From Streptomyces finlayi (GTDB taxonomy: Bacteria > Actinomycetota > Actinomycetes > Streptomycetales > Streptomycetaceae), in NCBI RefSeq assembly GCF_014216315.1, contig NZ_CP045702.1:6572001-6636000 (forward strand): DNA of 64,000 nucleotides, in the 5' to 3' direction. Numbering within the stretch: position 1 is the stretch's first letter; each line of letters starts with the position of its first letter. The notes beneath the pieces are model-generated. The model saw only the letters and a list, made by a program, of their open reading frames with translations. It searched no databases and had not been told where the DNA came from. Of the stretch, positions 8,801-17,121 are shown piece by piece. The position numbers were made by a program, and so were the translations under genes.

Positions 8801-8999
8801 GTGCGTCCCGGACTGCAACTCCATGTGGATCACCACCACAGGACGGGTAGGGTCCGGGACGTACTGCTTCAACTGCAATTCGGCCATCGGCAAGTTGGGG
8901 GATGATCCTGACTCCTTGCGCAGGGCCATCGCATACCTGGAGGGAAACGCGTGGAAGCCAACACTCGTAGCACCGGGCGTCTACCAGCTGCCTTCCTGA
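8801..8999 (+). pseudogene. Frameshifted endonuclease VII (HNH) remnant
   Basis: Codons from 8801 read RPGLQLHVDHHHRTGRVRDV, then the frame changes near 8864-8867 and continues CFNCNSAIGKLGDD and on to a stop at 8997-8999. Joined, this is the core of the recombination endonuclease VII family (H-x-D-H-x-H, then C-x2-CN and DDP). A two-base loss or one-base gain explains the break. The N-terminal zinc-finger half expected of full-length homologues is absent, and only 25 bases separate it from the pup stop. The prcB start lies inside its last 49 bases, so its reading frame may be kept for translational coupling. A programmed frameshift is possible but there is no classic slippery site. Confidence 0.65.
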
Positions 9000-9796
9000 C
9001 GCCGGGTTCGTCCTCGTTCATGGACTTCCTGTCCGACCACTCACCCGACATGCTGCCCGGCAAGCGGAGTCTGCCGCCCCTCCAGGGGGCCATCCAGGCA
9101 CCGCACGGGACGACCATCGTCGCGGCGTCCTTCCCCGGTGGCGTGGTTCTCGCCGGTGACCGACGGGCGACCATGGGGAACATGATCGCGCAGCGCGACA
9201 TCGAGAAGGTCTTCCCGGCCGACGAGTACTCGGCGGTGGGTATCGCCGGTACGGCGGGTCTGGCCGTGGAGATGGTCAAGCTGTTCCAGCTGGAGCTGGA
9301 GCACTTCGAGAAGGTCGAGGGCGCCACGCTCTCCCTGGAGGGCAAGGCCAACCGGCTCTCCACGATGATCCGCAGCAATCTGGCGATGGCCATGCAGGGC
9401 CTCGCCGTCGTCCCGCTCTTCGCGGGCTACGACGTCGACCGTGAAAAGGGCCGAATCTTCTCGTACGACGTCACGGGCGGCCGTTCCGAGGAAGTCGGTT
9501 TCGCGGCCACCGGCTCCGGTTCCATCTTCGCCCGTGGATCGATGAAGAAGCTCTACCGCGACAACCTGACGGAGCAGCAGACGCTGACCCTGGTGGTGCA
9601 GGCGCTGTACGACGCGGCGGACGACGACTCGGCGACCGGCGGACCGGACGTGGCACGCCGGATCTATCCGATCGTCACCGTCATCACCGACGAGGGCTTC
9701 CGGAGGCTCACGGACGTGGAATCCGCCGAGATCGCCGCCGCCGTGCTGGAGCGCCGGATGGAAGAGCCCGACGGGCCGCGCGCCGCGCTGCTCTGA
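8951..9796 (+). CDS. prcB: 20S proteasome beta subunit
   Basis: A 281-residue catalytic subunit. A propeptide of 53 residues ends at HG, and self-cleavage is expected before Thr54 in HGTTIVAASFPGGVVLAGDR, exposing the nucleophilic threonine. The mature part has the conserved Asp (GDRR) and the GSGS motif (ATGSGSIFARG). The GTG at 8951 is the likely start because the family propeptide (SSFMDFLSDHSPDMLPG) follows. The start overlaps the endonuclease VII remnant by 49 bases. prcA follows after 56 bases. Confidence 0.97.
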   Translation: MEANTRSTGRLPAAFLTPGSSSFMDFLSDHSPDMLPGKRSLPPLQGAIQAPHGTTIVAASFPGGVVLAGDRRATMGNMIAQRDIEKVFPADEYSAVGIAGTAGLAVEMVKLFQLELEHFEKVEGATLSLEGKANRLSTMIRSNLAMAMQGLAVVPLFAGYDVDREKGRIFSYDVTGGRSEEVGFAATGSGSIFARGSMKKLYRDNLTEQQTLTLVVQALYDAADDDSATGGPDVARRIYPIVTVITDEGFRRLTDVESAEIAAAVLERRMEEPDGPRAALL

Positions 9797-9852
9797 CCGG
9801 CCTTCCGCCTTCTTCGATGCACTCGTCACTGACAGAAAGGGACGGATAGCCG

Positions 9853-10674
9853 GTGTCGACGCCGTTCTATGTCTCACCTCAGCAGGCCATGGCCGACCGG
9901 GCGGAATACGCCCGGAAGGGCATCGCCCGTGGTCGCAGCCTGGTTGTGCTGCAGTACGCCGACGGCATTGTGTTCGTCGGCGAGAACCCGTCCCGTGCGC
10001 TGCACAAGTTCAGCGAGATCTACGACCGGATCGGCTTCGCGGCCGCCGGCAAGTACAACGAGTACGAGAACCTCCGTATCGGCGGTGTGCGATACGCCGA
10101 TCTCCGTGGATACACCTACGACCGTGATGATGTGACGGCTCGTGGTCTGGCCAACGTCTACGCGCAGACGCTCGGCACCATTTTCTCCAGTGCGGCCGAG
10201 AAGCCGTACGAGGTGGAACTGGTGGTCGCCGAGGTCGGCGCACTGCCCGAGGGCGATCAGATCTACCGGCTGCCGCACGACGGTTCGATCGTGGACGAGC
10301 ACGGCTCGGTCGCGGTCGGCGGGAACGCCGAGCAGATCAGCAGCTTCCTGGACCAGCGTCACCGCGACGGCATGACGCTCGCCGAGGCGCTCAAGCTGGC
10401 CGTCCAAGCGCTGTCACGGGAGCCCAACGGCGGCGAGCGGGAGATTCCCGCCGAACGGCTGGAGGTCGCGGTCCTGGACCGCACGAGGCCGCAGCAGCGC
10501 AAGTTCAAGCGGATCGTCGGGCGCCAGCTGGCGCGCCTCCTCGACGCGGACGGCGGCGGGGCCCCGACGGACGCACCCTCCGACGACGAAACCGACGATT
10601 CCGGCGATTCGGCGACCGGGAGGAGCGAGGCCAAGGGCTCCGGTGGCACCACGGAGCCCCCTGCCGAGGACTGA
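9853..10674 (+). CDS. prcA: 20S proteasome alpha subunit
   Basis: A 273-residue structural subunit forming the outer gate rings of the core particle. It starts MSTPFYVSPQQAMADRAEYARKG, with the gate-forming N-terminus, the YVSPQQ element and the alpha-type RKGIARG segment. There is no active-site Thr. The last 40 or so residues are acidic and low in complexity (DDETDDSGDSATG), an actinobacterial extension. The GTG start follows an AGAAAGGGA ribosome binding site. Its expected partner for gate opening is the C-terminal GQYL of Arc. Confidence 0.97.
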   Translation: MSTPFYVSPQQAMADRAEYARKGIARGRSLVVLQYADGIVFVGENPSRALHKFSEIYDRIGFAAAGKYNEYENLRIGGVRYADLRGYTYDRDDVTARGLANVYAQTLGTIFSSAAEKPYEVELVVAEVGALPEGDQIYRLPHDGSIVDEHGSVAVGGNAEQISSFLDQRHRDGMTLAEALKLAVQALSREPNGGEREIPAERLEVAVLDRTRPQQRKFKRIVGRQLARLLDADGGGAPTDAPSDDETDDSGDSATGRSEAKGSGGTTEPPAED

Positions 10675-10696
10675 CACTCCGCTCGACGCTCCGTTG

Positions 10697-10736
10697 CCGT
10701 GCCCCGTACCGCCGCTGACGGCGGGCCGGGGCACGG
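10697..10736. terminator. Bidirectional hairpin between prcA and lacI-type gene
   Basis: Two nested arms pair: CCGTGCCCCG (10697-10706) with 10727-10736, and CCGCCG (10709-10714) with 10719-10724. It lies between the convergent prcA and LacI-family genes. There is no U tract. Confidence 0.65.
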
Positions 10737-10751
10737 TCATGCCGGAGCCGG

Positions 10752-11783
10752 TCAGGGGAGGGCCGGGGCGGTCGCGGTCGAGCCGCGTACCACCAGGTGT
10801 ACGGGCAGCCTGCCGGGCTTCGCCGGGCGGCCGTCCAGAACGGCCAGCAGGGCCTCCATGCCTCGCTCGCCCACCTGCTCGGCGGGGAGCCGCACCGTGG
10901 TGAGCTCCGGCTCCACGGCCGTCGCCAGCGCGAGGTCGTCGAAGCCGGTCACCGAGATGTCCTCCGGTACCCGCAGTCCGCGTCTGCGGACCGCCTTGCA
11001 GGCTCCTGCGGCCAGGATGTCGTCGTCGCAGACGATGGCCGTCGGAAGAGGCCCCGGGGCCGCCAGCGCCCGTTCCACGGCTTCTCGCCCGGCCGTGACA
11101 TCGAGCGCGGCGGGGACGGTGCGTACGACCGCACTCGGCACCCCGCGCACGGTGTCACGCAGCGCCCCGGCGCGGACCGCGAACGTCCAGGAATCCACGG
11201 CGGAGGCGAGGTGGACGAACCGGCGGTGGCCCAGGTCCAGCAGATGTTCCGTCACCTGCCGCATGCCGTCGGCGATATCGAGGTTCACCTGCGCCGCCGC
11301 GCCCGGATCGGCAGGGTCGCTGTCCAGCATCACGAGAGGCAGTCCGGCGCCGCGCAGCGCCCCCAGGGCCTCGGTTGCCATGGACGAGGCGATCACACCG
11401 TCCAGCGACGCACGGGCCGAGGCGAAGGGGTCCCTGGCCGGGCCCGTGCCGTCCGGCGACGGGTACAGCACGACCCCGAAGTCATGTGCTGCGGCGACGC
11501 CGGCCGCGCCCGTGTAGACCCGGGCGAAGAATTCGTTGGTGAGCGCGGGGACGACGAGGAGCGCCGTCCGGGTGCTGCCGAGACGGAGGCTGCGGGCGGC
11601 GAGATTCGGCCGATATCCGAGCGAGGCGGCGCTGTCCCGTACGCGTACCGCTGTGGTTTCCGACACCCTTCCCCGCCACTTGTCGCCGAGCACGAGGGAC
11701 ACGGTGGCCTGGGAGACTCCGGCCGCCCGTGCCACGTCCCGGCTGGTGGGCCGTGCCGGGGCGGGCTGCTGCGCGCTGGTCAC
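10752..11783 (-). CDS. LacI-family transcriptional regulator
   Basis: A 343-residue repressor-type protein. The helix-turn-helix is SRDVARAAGVSQATVSLVLG at about residues 14-33, followed by the hinge GYRPNLAARSLR. A periplasmic-binding-like ligand domain fills residues 70-340 (CDDDILAAGACKAVRRRG, ISVTGFDDLALA). Such proteins usually sense a sugar or related metabolite. It is divergent from an MFS gene with 143 bases between, so it probably controls that transporter. The pair sits inside the proteasome locus between prcA and pafA; I recall the same arrangement in S. coelicolor. Confidence 0.92.
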   Translation of the reverse strand: MTSAQQPAPARPTSRDVARAAGVSQATVSLVLGDKWRGRVSETTAVRVRDSAASLGYRPNLAARSLRLGSTRTALLVVPALTNEFFARVYTGAAGVAAAHDFGVVLYPSPDGTGPARDPFASARASLDGVIASSMATEALGALRGAGLPLVMLDSDPADPGAAAQVNLDIADGMRQVTEHLLDLGHRRFVHLASAVDSWTFAVRAGALRDTVRGVPSAVVRTVPAALDVTAGREAVERALAAPGPLPTAIVCDDDILAAGACKAVRRRGLRVPEDISVTGFDDLALATAVEPELTTVRLPAEQVGERGMEALLAVLDGRPAKPGRLPVHLVVRGSTATAPALP

Positions 11784-11854
11784 TTCGGGCCTCCGTGCTC
11801 AGTGGTGCCTTGATGTCCGGACACCGTGAGGTGGACCCCGGACTGCGCACATGG

Positions 11855-11881
11855 TACGTATGAGTCTCGAAGTTATACGTA
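11855..11881. promoter_or_regulatory. Inverted repeat between LacI regulator and MFS gene
   Basis: TACGTAT and ATACGTA form perfect 7-bp arms separated by 13 bases, 72 bases from the regulator start and 45 from the transporter start. It is a candidate operator, though the spacing is wider than the classic LacI-family palindrome. Confidence 0.4.
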
Positions 11882-11926
11882 ACACCTCGGCCGGGTCGCA
11901 CGCCCGTCCGAGCGAGAGGGGCAGGC

Positions 11927-13186
11927 ATGGCCGCGGGATATCTGGACGTCCTCCGGGCGCGGCACGCGACGCGGCTGCTGACGGGAACGCTCGTGGGACG
12001 TCTGCCGAGCGGCACCGCCCACATCGCGATCGTCCTGTTCACCCGCGCGGAGGGCGGCAGCTACACGCTGGCAGGCGCCCTGGCCGCCGCCTACGGGCTC
12101 GCCACGGCCGTGGGGCAGCCCCTGCTCGGCCGTGCGGTGGACCTCCACGGCCAGCCGCGCGTCCAGCTCCCCGCCGCCGTGCTCTCGGCACTGGGCATGG
12201 CGCTCTTCGCCCTCGTGGGCCTCGACCCGCTGCCGCTGGCCTGTCTGGCCGTCGTCATCGCCGGAGTCTGCACGCCCCCGCTGGAGGGCGGCCTGCGTGC
12301 TCTGTGGCCCACCGTCCTGGGGCCGCAGGACCGGGTGCACCGGGCGTACGCGATGGACGCCGTCGCCCAGGAGATCATGTTCACCCTGGGCCCGCTGCTC
12401 GTGACTGTCCTCGTCGCACTCTGGTCGCCCGCCGTGGCGCTCGTCGTCATCAACGCCATAGGGGTCCTCGGGGCCCTGTCCGTCGTCCTGTCCGAGCCCT
12501 CCCGCACCTGGCGCTCCGCACCCCGCGAGGCGCACTGGCTCGGAGCTCTGCGCTCACCCGGACTGCTCGCCCTGCTCGGATCGTTCTTCTTCGTCGGCAC
12601 GGCCCTCGGCTCGATCACGGTGGCGGGTGTCGCCTACGCCGACGACCACGGCGACGCGTCCGTGTACGGCTGGCTGATGGCGGCCCTCGGGCTCGGCGCG
12701 CTGATCGGCGGAGTGGTCTACGGGGCCCGGCAGTGGGCCGGTGCGCCCGAGCGGCGGCTGCGCGTCATCGTCGCCCTGCTGGCGCTGGGCTATCTGCCGT
12801 TGACGCTCACCCCGGGTGTGGCCGCCATGACCGGGCTCGCCGCACTCGCCGGCGTGTTCCTCGCGCCCGCGATCGCCTGCTCCTTCATCGTCGTCGACCG
12901 GCACGCACCGCGCGGCACGGTCACGGAGGCGTTCTCCTGGCTCGTGACCACGTTCGGTGTAGGCGCCGCGGCCGGAACGGCCCTGGCGGGCCCGGCCGTC
13001 GAGCTCGGCGGGACGGCGTGGAGTTTCGGCGTCGCGGGGGCGGGTGGAGTGGCCGCGCTGGTGGTCCTCCTGGCCACCGGAGGGGTCCTCGCAGTTCCCG
13101 CGCGTACGCCCACTGTTGTGACGGGATCGGAAAATGATCGAAACGGGGCCGTCGAACCCGGTTTCAGCTCAGGCCATAAGGCGTAA
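11927..13186 (+). CDS. MFS transporter
   Basis: A 419-residue membrane protein with about 12 hydrophobic segments (for example GLATAVGQPLLGRAVDLHGQ between the second and third helices, and FFFVGTALGSITVAGVAYADD in the second half). It belongs to the major facilitator superfamily and is an exporter or uptake carrier of unknown substrate. The ATG has GAGAGGGGCAGG upstream. It is divergent from the LacI-family regulator. Its stop codon TAA forms part of the -10 box of pafA. Confidence 0.88.
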   Translation: MAAGYLDVLRARHATRLLTGTLVGRLPSGTAHIAIVLFTRAEGGSYTLAGALAAAYGLATAVGQPLLGRAVDLHGQPRVQLPAAVLSALGMALFALVGLDPLPLACLAVVIAGVCTPPLEGGLRALWPTVLGPQDRVHRAYAMDAVAQEIMFTLGPLLVTVLVALWSPAVALVVINAIGVLGALSVVLSEPSRTWRSAPREAHWLGALRSPGLLALLGSFFFVGTALGSITVAGVAYADDHGDASVYGWLMAALGLGALIGGVVYGARQWAGAPERRLRVIVALLALGYLPLTLTPGVAAMTGLAALAGVFLAPAIACSFIVVDRHAPRGTVTEAFSWLVTTFGVGAAAGTALAGPAVELGGTAWSFGVAGAGGVAALVVLLATGGVLAVPARTPTVVTGSENDRNGAVEPGFSSGHKA

Positions 13187-13189
13187 TGT
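13184..13189 (+). promoter_or_regulatory. -10 box of leaderless pafA promoter
   Basis: TAATGT overlaps the MFS stop codon and ends seven bases before the pafA ATG, which lacks a ribosome binding site. TTTCAG at 13162-13167 is a possible -35 with a 16-base spacer. This predicts a leaderless pafA transcript independent of the MFS gene. Confidence 0.5.
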
Positions 13190-13195
13190 TCAGTC

Positions 13196-14557
13196 ATGGA
13201 CCGCCGCATTTTCGGGCTGGAGAACGAGTACGGCGTCACGTGCACGTTCAGGGGACAGCGCCGACTGTCACCTGACGAAGTGGCGCGCTACCTCTTCCGC
13301 CGTGTTGTGTCATGGGGCCGCAGCAGCAATGTCTTCCTGCGGAACGGCGCCCGCCTCTACCTCGACGTGGGATCGCATCCGGAATATGCAACCCCCGAAT
13401 GCGACAACGTGACCGAGCTGGTCACGCACGACAAGGCCGGCGAGCGCATTCTCGAAGGACTGCTCGTCGATGCCGAACGCCGCCTGCACGAGGAGGGAAT
13501 CGCGGGCGACGTCTATCTCTTCAAGAACAACACCGACTCGGCGGGAAACTCCTACGGGTGCCACGAGAACTACCTCGTGGCCCGGCACGGAGAATTCTCC
13601 CGGCTCGCGGACATCCTCATTCCCTTCCTCGTCACCAGACAGCTGATCTGTGGTGCCGGCAAGGTGCTGCAGACTCCGCGCGGAGCGGTCTACTGCGTCA
13701 GCCAGCGTGCCGAGCACATCTGGGAGGGCGTCAGTTCCGCGACGACGCGCTCGCGACCGATCATCAACACCAGGGACGAACCGCACGCCGACGCGGAGCG
13801 GTACCGCCGCCTCCACGTCATCGTGGGCGACTCCAACATGTCCGAGACGACCATGCTGCTCAAGGTCGGCGCGACCGACCTGGTGCTCCGCATGATCGAG
13901 GCGGGCACCGTGATGCGCGACCTGACCCTGGAGAACCCGATCCGGGCCATCCGCGAGGTCAGCCACGACATCACCGGACAGCGCAAGGTGCGCCTGGCCA
14001 GCGGCCGTGAGGCCTCGGCCATCGAGGTGCAGCGCGAGTACTACGAGAAGGCCGTCGACTTCGTGGAGCGCCGCGGCATCCGCACCGGCACGGTCGACCA
14101 GGTGCTCGAACTGTGGGGCCGCACCCTGGACGCGATCGAGGCGGAGGACCTCGACCGGATCGGCACCGAGATCGACTGGGTCATGAAGTACAAGCTCATC
14201 GAGCGGTACCGGGCCAAGCACAACATGACCATGTCGAATCCGAGGGTCGCCCAGATAGACCTCGCCTACCACGACATCCACCGCCGCCGAGGGCTCTACT
14301 ACCTGCTGGAGCGCAAGGGACAGGTCGCCCGCATCTGCAACGACCTGAAGATCTTCGAGGGCAAGTCGGTGCCCCCGCAGACCACCAGGGCGAGGCTGCG
14401 CGGGGACTTCATCCGCAGGGCCCAGGAGCAGCGACGGGACTTCACCGTCGACTGGGTCCACCTCAAGCTCAACGACCAGGCGCAGCGCACCGTGTTGTGC
14501 AAGGACCCCTTCCGGTCCGTGGACGACCGGGTGGAGAAACTGATCGCCGGTATGTGA
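13196..14557 (+). CDS. pafA: Pup-protein ligase PafA
   Basis: A 453-residue ligase that joins the C-terminal glutamate of Pup to substrate lysines at the cost of ATP. It shares the fold of Dop but lacks the Dop-loop. The nucleotide/magnesium motif is FGLENEYG (Glu9), and the catalytic Asp is Asp57 in YLDVGSHPEYATPE. KNNTDSAGNSYGCHENYL, RPIINTRDEPHADAERYRRL and LHVIVGDSNMSE are shared with Dop. Size is normal for PafA. It is placed nine bases after the MFS gene yet probably has its own promoter. A GC-rich hairpin follows. Confidence 0.97.
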   Translation: MDRRIFGLENEYGVTCTFRGQRRLSPDEVARYLFRRVVSWGRSSNVFLRNGARLYLDVGSHPEYATPECDNVTELVTHDKAGERILEGLLVDAERRLHEEGIAGDVYLFKNNTDSAGNSYGCHENYLVARHGEFSRLADILIPFLVTRQLICGAGKVLQTPRGAVYCVSQRAEHIWEGVSSATTRSRPIINTRDEPHADAERYRRLHVIVGDSNMSETTMLLKVGATDLVLRMIEAGTVMRDLTLENPIRAIREVSHDITGQRKVRLASGREASAIEVQREYYEKAVDFVERRGIRTGTVDQVLELWGRTLDAIEAEDLDRIGTEIDWVMKYKLIERYRAKHNMTMSNPRVAQIDLAYHDIHRRRGLYYLLERKGQVARICNDLKIFEGKSVPPQTTRARLRGDFIRRAQEQRRDFTVDWVHLKLNDQAQRTVLCKDPFRSVDDRVEKLIAGM

Positions 14558-14590
14558 CCGGGCGCACGATGTCCCGGCACCTCAGGTGAC

Positions 14591-14627
14591 GACAGGGCCC
14601 CGTACGTTCCTCGTACGGGGCCCTGTC
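14591..14627 (+). terminator. Hairpin after pafA
   Basis: A perfect 16-bp stem (14591-14606 with 14612-14627) and a 5-base loop lie 34 bases past the stop. There is no U run, as is common for Streptomyces terminators. Confidence 0.75.
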
Positions 14628-14683
14628 CACGCCCTAGAGTGTCGTGGACCCAACCAACGTGCCGTCTGAGATCTGAGGAACCA

Positions 14684-15619
14684 GTGCGCCGACTTGCCGG
14701 CCTTCTCGTCGTCCCCCTCCTGCTGCTGTCGACAGCGGCCTGCGGCGACGAAAAGGGCTCCGACTCCGCCTCGTCCAAGAACGGAGTGCCCGCGATCACC
14801 GCAGGCGCGAAGTTCGGCGAGAAGCCCACTCTCGCGAAGGGCGAGGGCGATCCGCCCAAGGAGCTGCAGACCGAGGTCATCAGTGGGGGTGACGGCGCGA
14901 AGCTGAAGAACGGCGACGCGATCCAGGTCAACTACCTCGGGCAGTCGTGGGACTCCGCCAAGCCCTTCGACAACAGCTTCGACAAGGGTCAGCCCTTCGA
15001 TCTGACGCTCGGTGCCGGCATGGTCATCCAGGGCTGGGACAAGGGCCTGGTGGGCCAGAAGGTCGGCAGTCGCGTCGAGCTCGTCATTCCGCCGGAGCTC
15101 GGTTACGGCGCTCAGGGCCAGGGCGACATCAAGCCCAACGCCACGCTCGTCTTCGTCGTCGACATCGTGAAGGCGACGCAGATCCCGGCCTCGGCCAAGG
15201 GCTCCGAAGTCGCGCAGGACAACATCGACCTGCCGAAGGTGGGCACCAAGACCGACGGCAAGGCGCCGACCGTCACGATCCCCAAGAGCGACCCGCCCAA
15301 GAAGCTGGTCTCCAGTTACGTCCTGGAGTCCGACGGTGAGGTCATCAAGGAGAGCGACAGCGTCGTCGTGAACTACGTGGGTCTGCTGTGGAAGGGCTCC
15401 AAGCCGTTCGACAGCACCTACCAGACGGGCAAGACCGCGACCTTCCCGCTGGCCCAGATCACCCTCAAGGGCCTCAAGGACGGTCTGGTCGACAAGAAGG
15501 TCGGCAGCCGGGTGCTGCTGGTCATCCCGCCGGACCAGGGGTTCGGCGACAAGGCGCAGCAGACCGTCCCCGCCAACTCCACGCTGGTGTTCGCAGTCGA
15601 CATCCTGGCAAAGATGTAA
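14684..15619 (+). CDS. Lipoprotein with two FKBP-type peptidyl-prolyl isomerase domains
   Basis: A 311-residue exported foldase. The GTG at 14684 gives RRLAGLLVVPLLLLSTAAC, a lipoprotein signal with the lipidated Cys about 20 residues in; TGAGGAA lies upstream. Two FKBP domains follow. Domain 1 (about residues 60-170) has GMVIQGWDKGLVGQKVGSR and IPPELGYG. Domain 2 (about residues 210-311) has ITLKGLKDGLVDKKVGSR and IPPDQGFG. The second copy lacks the Trp of the GWD motif, so it may be less active. It presumably assists folding at the outer face of the membrane. A cytosolic FKBP gene follows after 43 bases. Confidence 0.92.
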   Translation: MRRLAGLLVVPLLLLSTAACGDEKGSDSASSKNGVPAITAGAKFGEKPTLAKGEGDPPKELQTEVISGGDGAKLKNGDAIQVNYLGQSWDSAKPFDNSFDKGQPFDLTLGAGMVIQGWDKGLVGQKVGSRVELVIPPELGYGAQGQGDIKPNATLVFVVDIVKATQIPASAKGSEVAQDNIDLPKVGTKTDGKAPTVTIPKSDPPKKLVSSYVLESDGEVIKESDSVVVNYVGLLWKGSKPFDSTYQTGKTATFPLAQITLKGLKDGLVDKKVGSRVLLVIPPDQGFGDKAQQTVPANSTLVFAVDILAKM

Positions 15620-15662
15620 GACTGTCCCGGTTGCCCAGTTCATCATTTAGAGGAGCAATTCA

Positions 15663-16037
15663 GTGAGCATCGAGAAGCCCGAGATCGAATTCCCGGGTGG
15701 CGAGCCGCCGGTCGACCTGCAGATCAAGGACATCTGGGAGGGCGAGGGCGAGGTCGCCAAGGCAGGCCAGACCGTCTCCGTCCACTACGTGGGCGTGGCC
15801 TACTCCACCGGCGAGGAGTTCGACGCTTCGTGGAACCGCGGGACTCCGCTCAAGTTCCAGCTCGGTGCCGGTCAGGTCATCGCGGGCTGGGACCAGGGTG
15901 TGCAGGGCATGAAGGTCGGCGGCCGTCGCGAGCTGATCATCCCCGCGAACCTCGCGTACGGTGACCGCGGCGCCGGCGGCGGTGCCATCGCCCCGGGCGA
16001 GACGCTGATCTTCGTCTGCGACCTGATGGGCGTCTGA
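15663..16037 (+). CDS. FKBP-type peptidyl-prolyl cis-trans isomerase
   Basis: A 124-residue single-domain FKBP without a signal peptide, so cytosolic. Hallmarks are VSVHYVGVAYSTGEEFDASW, VIAGWDQGVQGMKVGGRREL and IPANLAYGDRGAGG, all key pocket residues being present. It catalyses proline isomerisation. The GTG start follows AGGAGCAA. It is probably co-transcribed with the lipoprotein FKBP, and a strong terminator follows. Confidence 0.95.
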   Translation: MSIEKPEIEFPGGEPPVDLQIKDIWEGEGEVAKAGQTVSVHYVGVAYSTGEEFDASWNRGTPLKFQLGAGQVIAGWDQGVQGMKVGGRRELIIPANLAYGDRGAGGGAIAPGETLIFVCDLMGV

Positions 16038-16055
16038 TCCACAGTCGCGCGTGAA

Positions 16056-16092
16056 CGAGGGCCCGTGCCGTGAGGCACGGGCCCTCGCTTTT
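16056..16092 (+). terminator. Intrinsic terminator after FKBP gene
   Basis: A perfect 14-bp stem (16056-16069 with 16074-16087) with a GTGA loop is followed by CTTTTG, 18 bases after the stop. Confidence 0.9.
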
Positions 16093-16152
16093 GTCCGGAC
16101 ACCCCTGGGCGGTACGGTCGAGGGTCAAAGAGCATGGAGAGAAAGGGCGTCG

Positions 16153-17106
16153 ATGGCGATTGCCAAGGCGGAGCGATTGATGAACCTGGCGCTGTGCCTG
16201 CTGGGCACCCGGCGCCCGCTCAGCAAGCGCGAGCTGCGCGAGTCCATCGAGGCGTACCTCGAAGCGGGGACCGACGACTCCTTCAACAGGATGTTCGAGC
16301 GCGACAAGGACGACCTGCGCGAACTCGGACTGGTCATCGAGACCGTGGAGAACCTTGACGCCGAGACCGGCTATCTCGCCCGCCGTGACAGCAACCGGCT
16401 GCCTCCGATCACGCTTGACGCCGAGGAGGCCGCCGCCCTGGGACTGGCGGCCAAGGTCTGGCAGCAGGCCCGCCTCGCCGGAGCGGCCAGCGGTGCCCTG
16501 CAGAAGCTGCGGGCCGCGGGCATGCCCGAGGCGGAGGACGCCTACGAGGTGCACAGCGCCCTCGAACCCCGCATCCCGGTTCATGAGGCGGCGTTCGAGC
16601 CGCTGATGCTCGCCTGCCGGGACCGCCGCCCGGTCACCTTCGACTACCGCAAGGGCAACGCCGCCCGCCATGAGCAGCGCCAGGTCGAGCCCTGGACCCT
16701 GGAGTGCTGGCGCGGCCACTGGTATCTGGCCGGCTGGGACCGCGACCGCGGCGCCGAGCGGGTGTTCCGGCTCTCCCGGATCACCGGCCGGGTCCGCTCG
16801 CGCGCCGGGGCCTTCACCGCCCAGGTGCCGGATGTCGTGACCGTGCGCGAGACCGTGGAGAGCTGGGCCGGCGAGACCGCCACCAGGTCCGCGTGGATCA
16901 GGCTGCGCGCCGGGTCCGGATACCCGCTGCGGTCCCGGGCGATATCGGTCCGGGAACTCGGGAACGGCTGGGACGAGTTGGAGATTCCGTACGGACACGG
17001 GCTGGACGCCTGGCTCGTCGAATTCGGCCCGGACGTGGTCGTGACGGAACCCGCCGATCTGCGGGCCGATGTGATGGACCGGCTGCGCGCCGTGGCCAAG
17101 GACTGA
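16153..17106 (+). CDS. pafB: WYL-domain regulator PafB
   Basis: A 317-residue regulator. An N-terminal winged helix (MAIAKAERLMNLALCLLGTRRPLSKRELRESI) precedes a WYL domain (about residues 130-230) with the arginine-rich strand of the family and the WYLAGWDRDRGAERVFRL motif, then a WCX C-terminal region. In mycobacteria the PafB-PafC heterodimer activates LexA-independent DNA-damage promoters with sigma A. The ATG at 16153 is chosen for the GAGAAAGGG before it. pafC starts 15 bases after its stop. The gene is conserved near pafA although it is not needed for pupylation. Confidence 0.93.
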   Translation: MAIAKAERLMNLALCLLGTRRPLSKRELRESIEAYLEAGTDDSFNRMFERDKDDLRELGLVIETVENLDAETGYLARRDSNRLPPITLDAEEAAALGLAAKVWQQARLAGAASGALQKLRAAGMPEAEDAYEVHSALEPRIPVHEAAFEPLMLACRDRRPVTFDYRKGNAARHEQRQVEPWTLECWRGHWYLAGWDRDRGAERVFRLSRITGRVRSRAGAFTAQVPDVVTVRETVESWAGETATRSAWIRLRAGSGYPLRSRAISVRELGNGWDELEIPYGHGLDAWLVEFGPDVVVTEPADLRADVMDRLRAVAKD

Positions 17107-17121
17107 GGGGACCCGTAGCTC

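Noticed and set aside
8860..8870. Programmed frameshift in the endonuclease VII fragment
   Set aside because: No slippery heptamer or rare-codon pause is visible, and the N-terminal half of the protein is missing, so decay is simpler.
16074..16152. Earlier start for pafB at 16051
   Set aside because: It would translate through the FKBP terminator hairpin, and a good ribosome binding site precedes the ATG at 16153.
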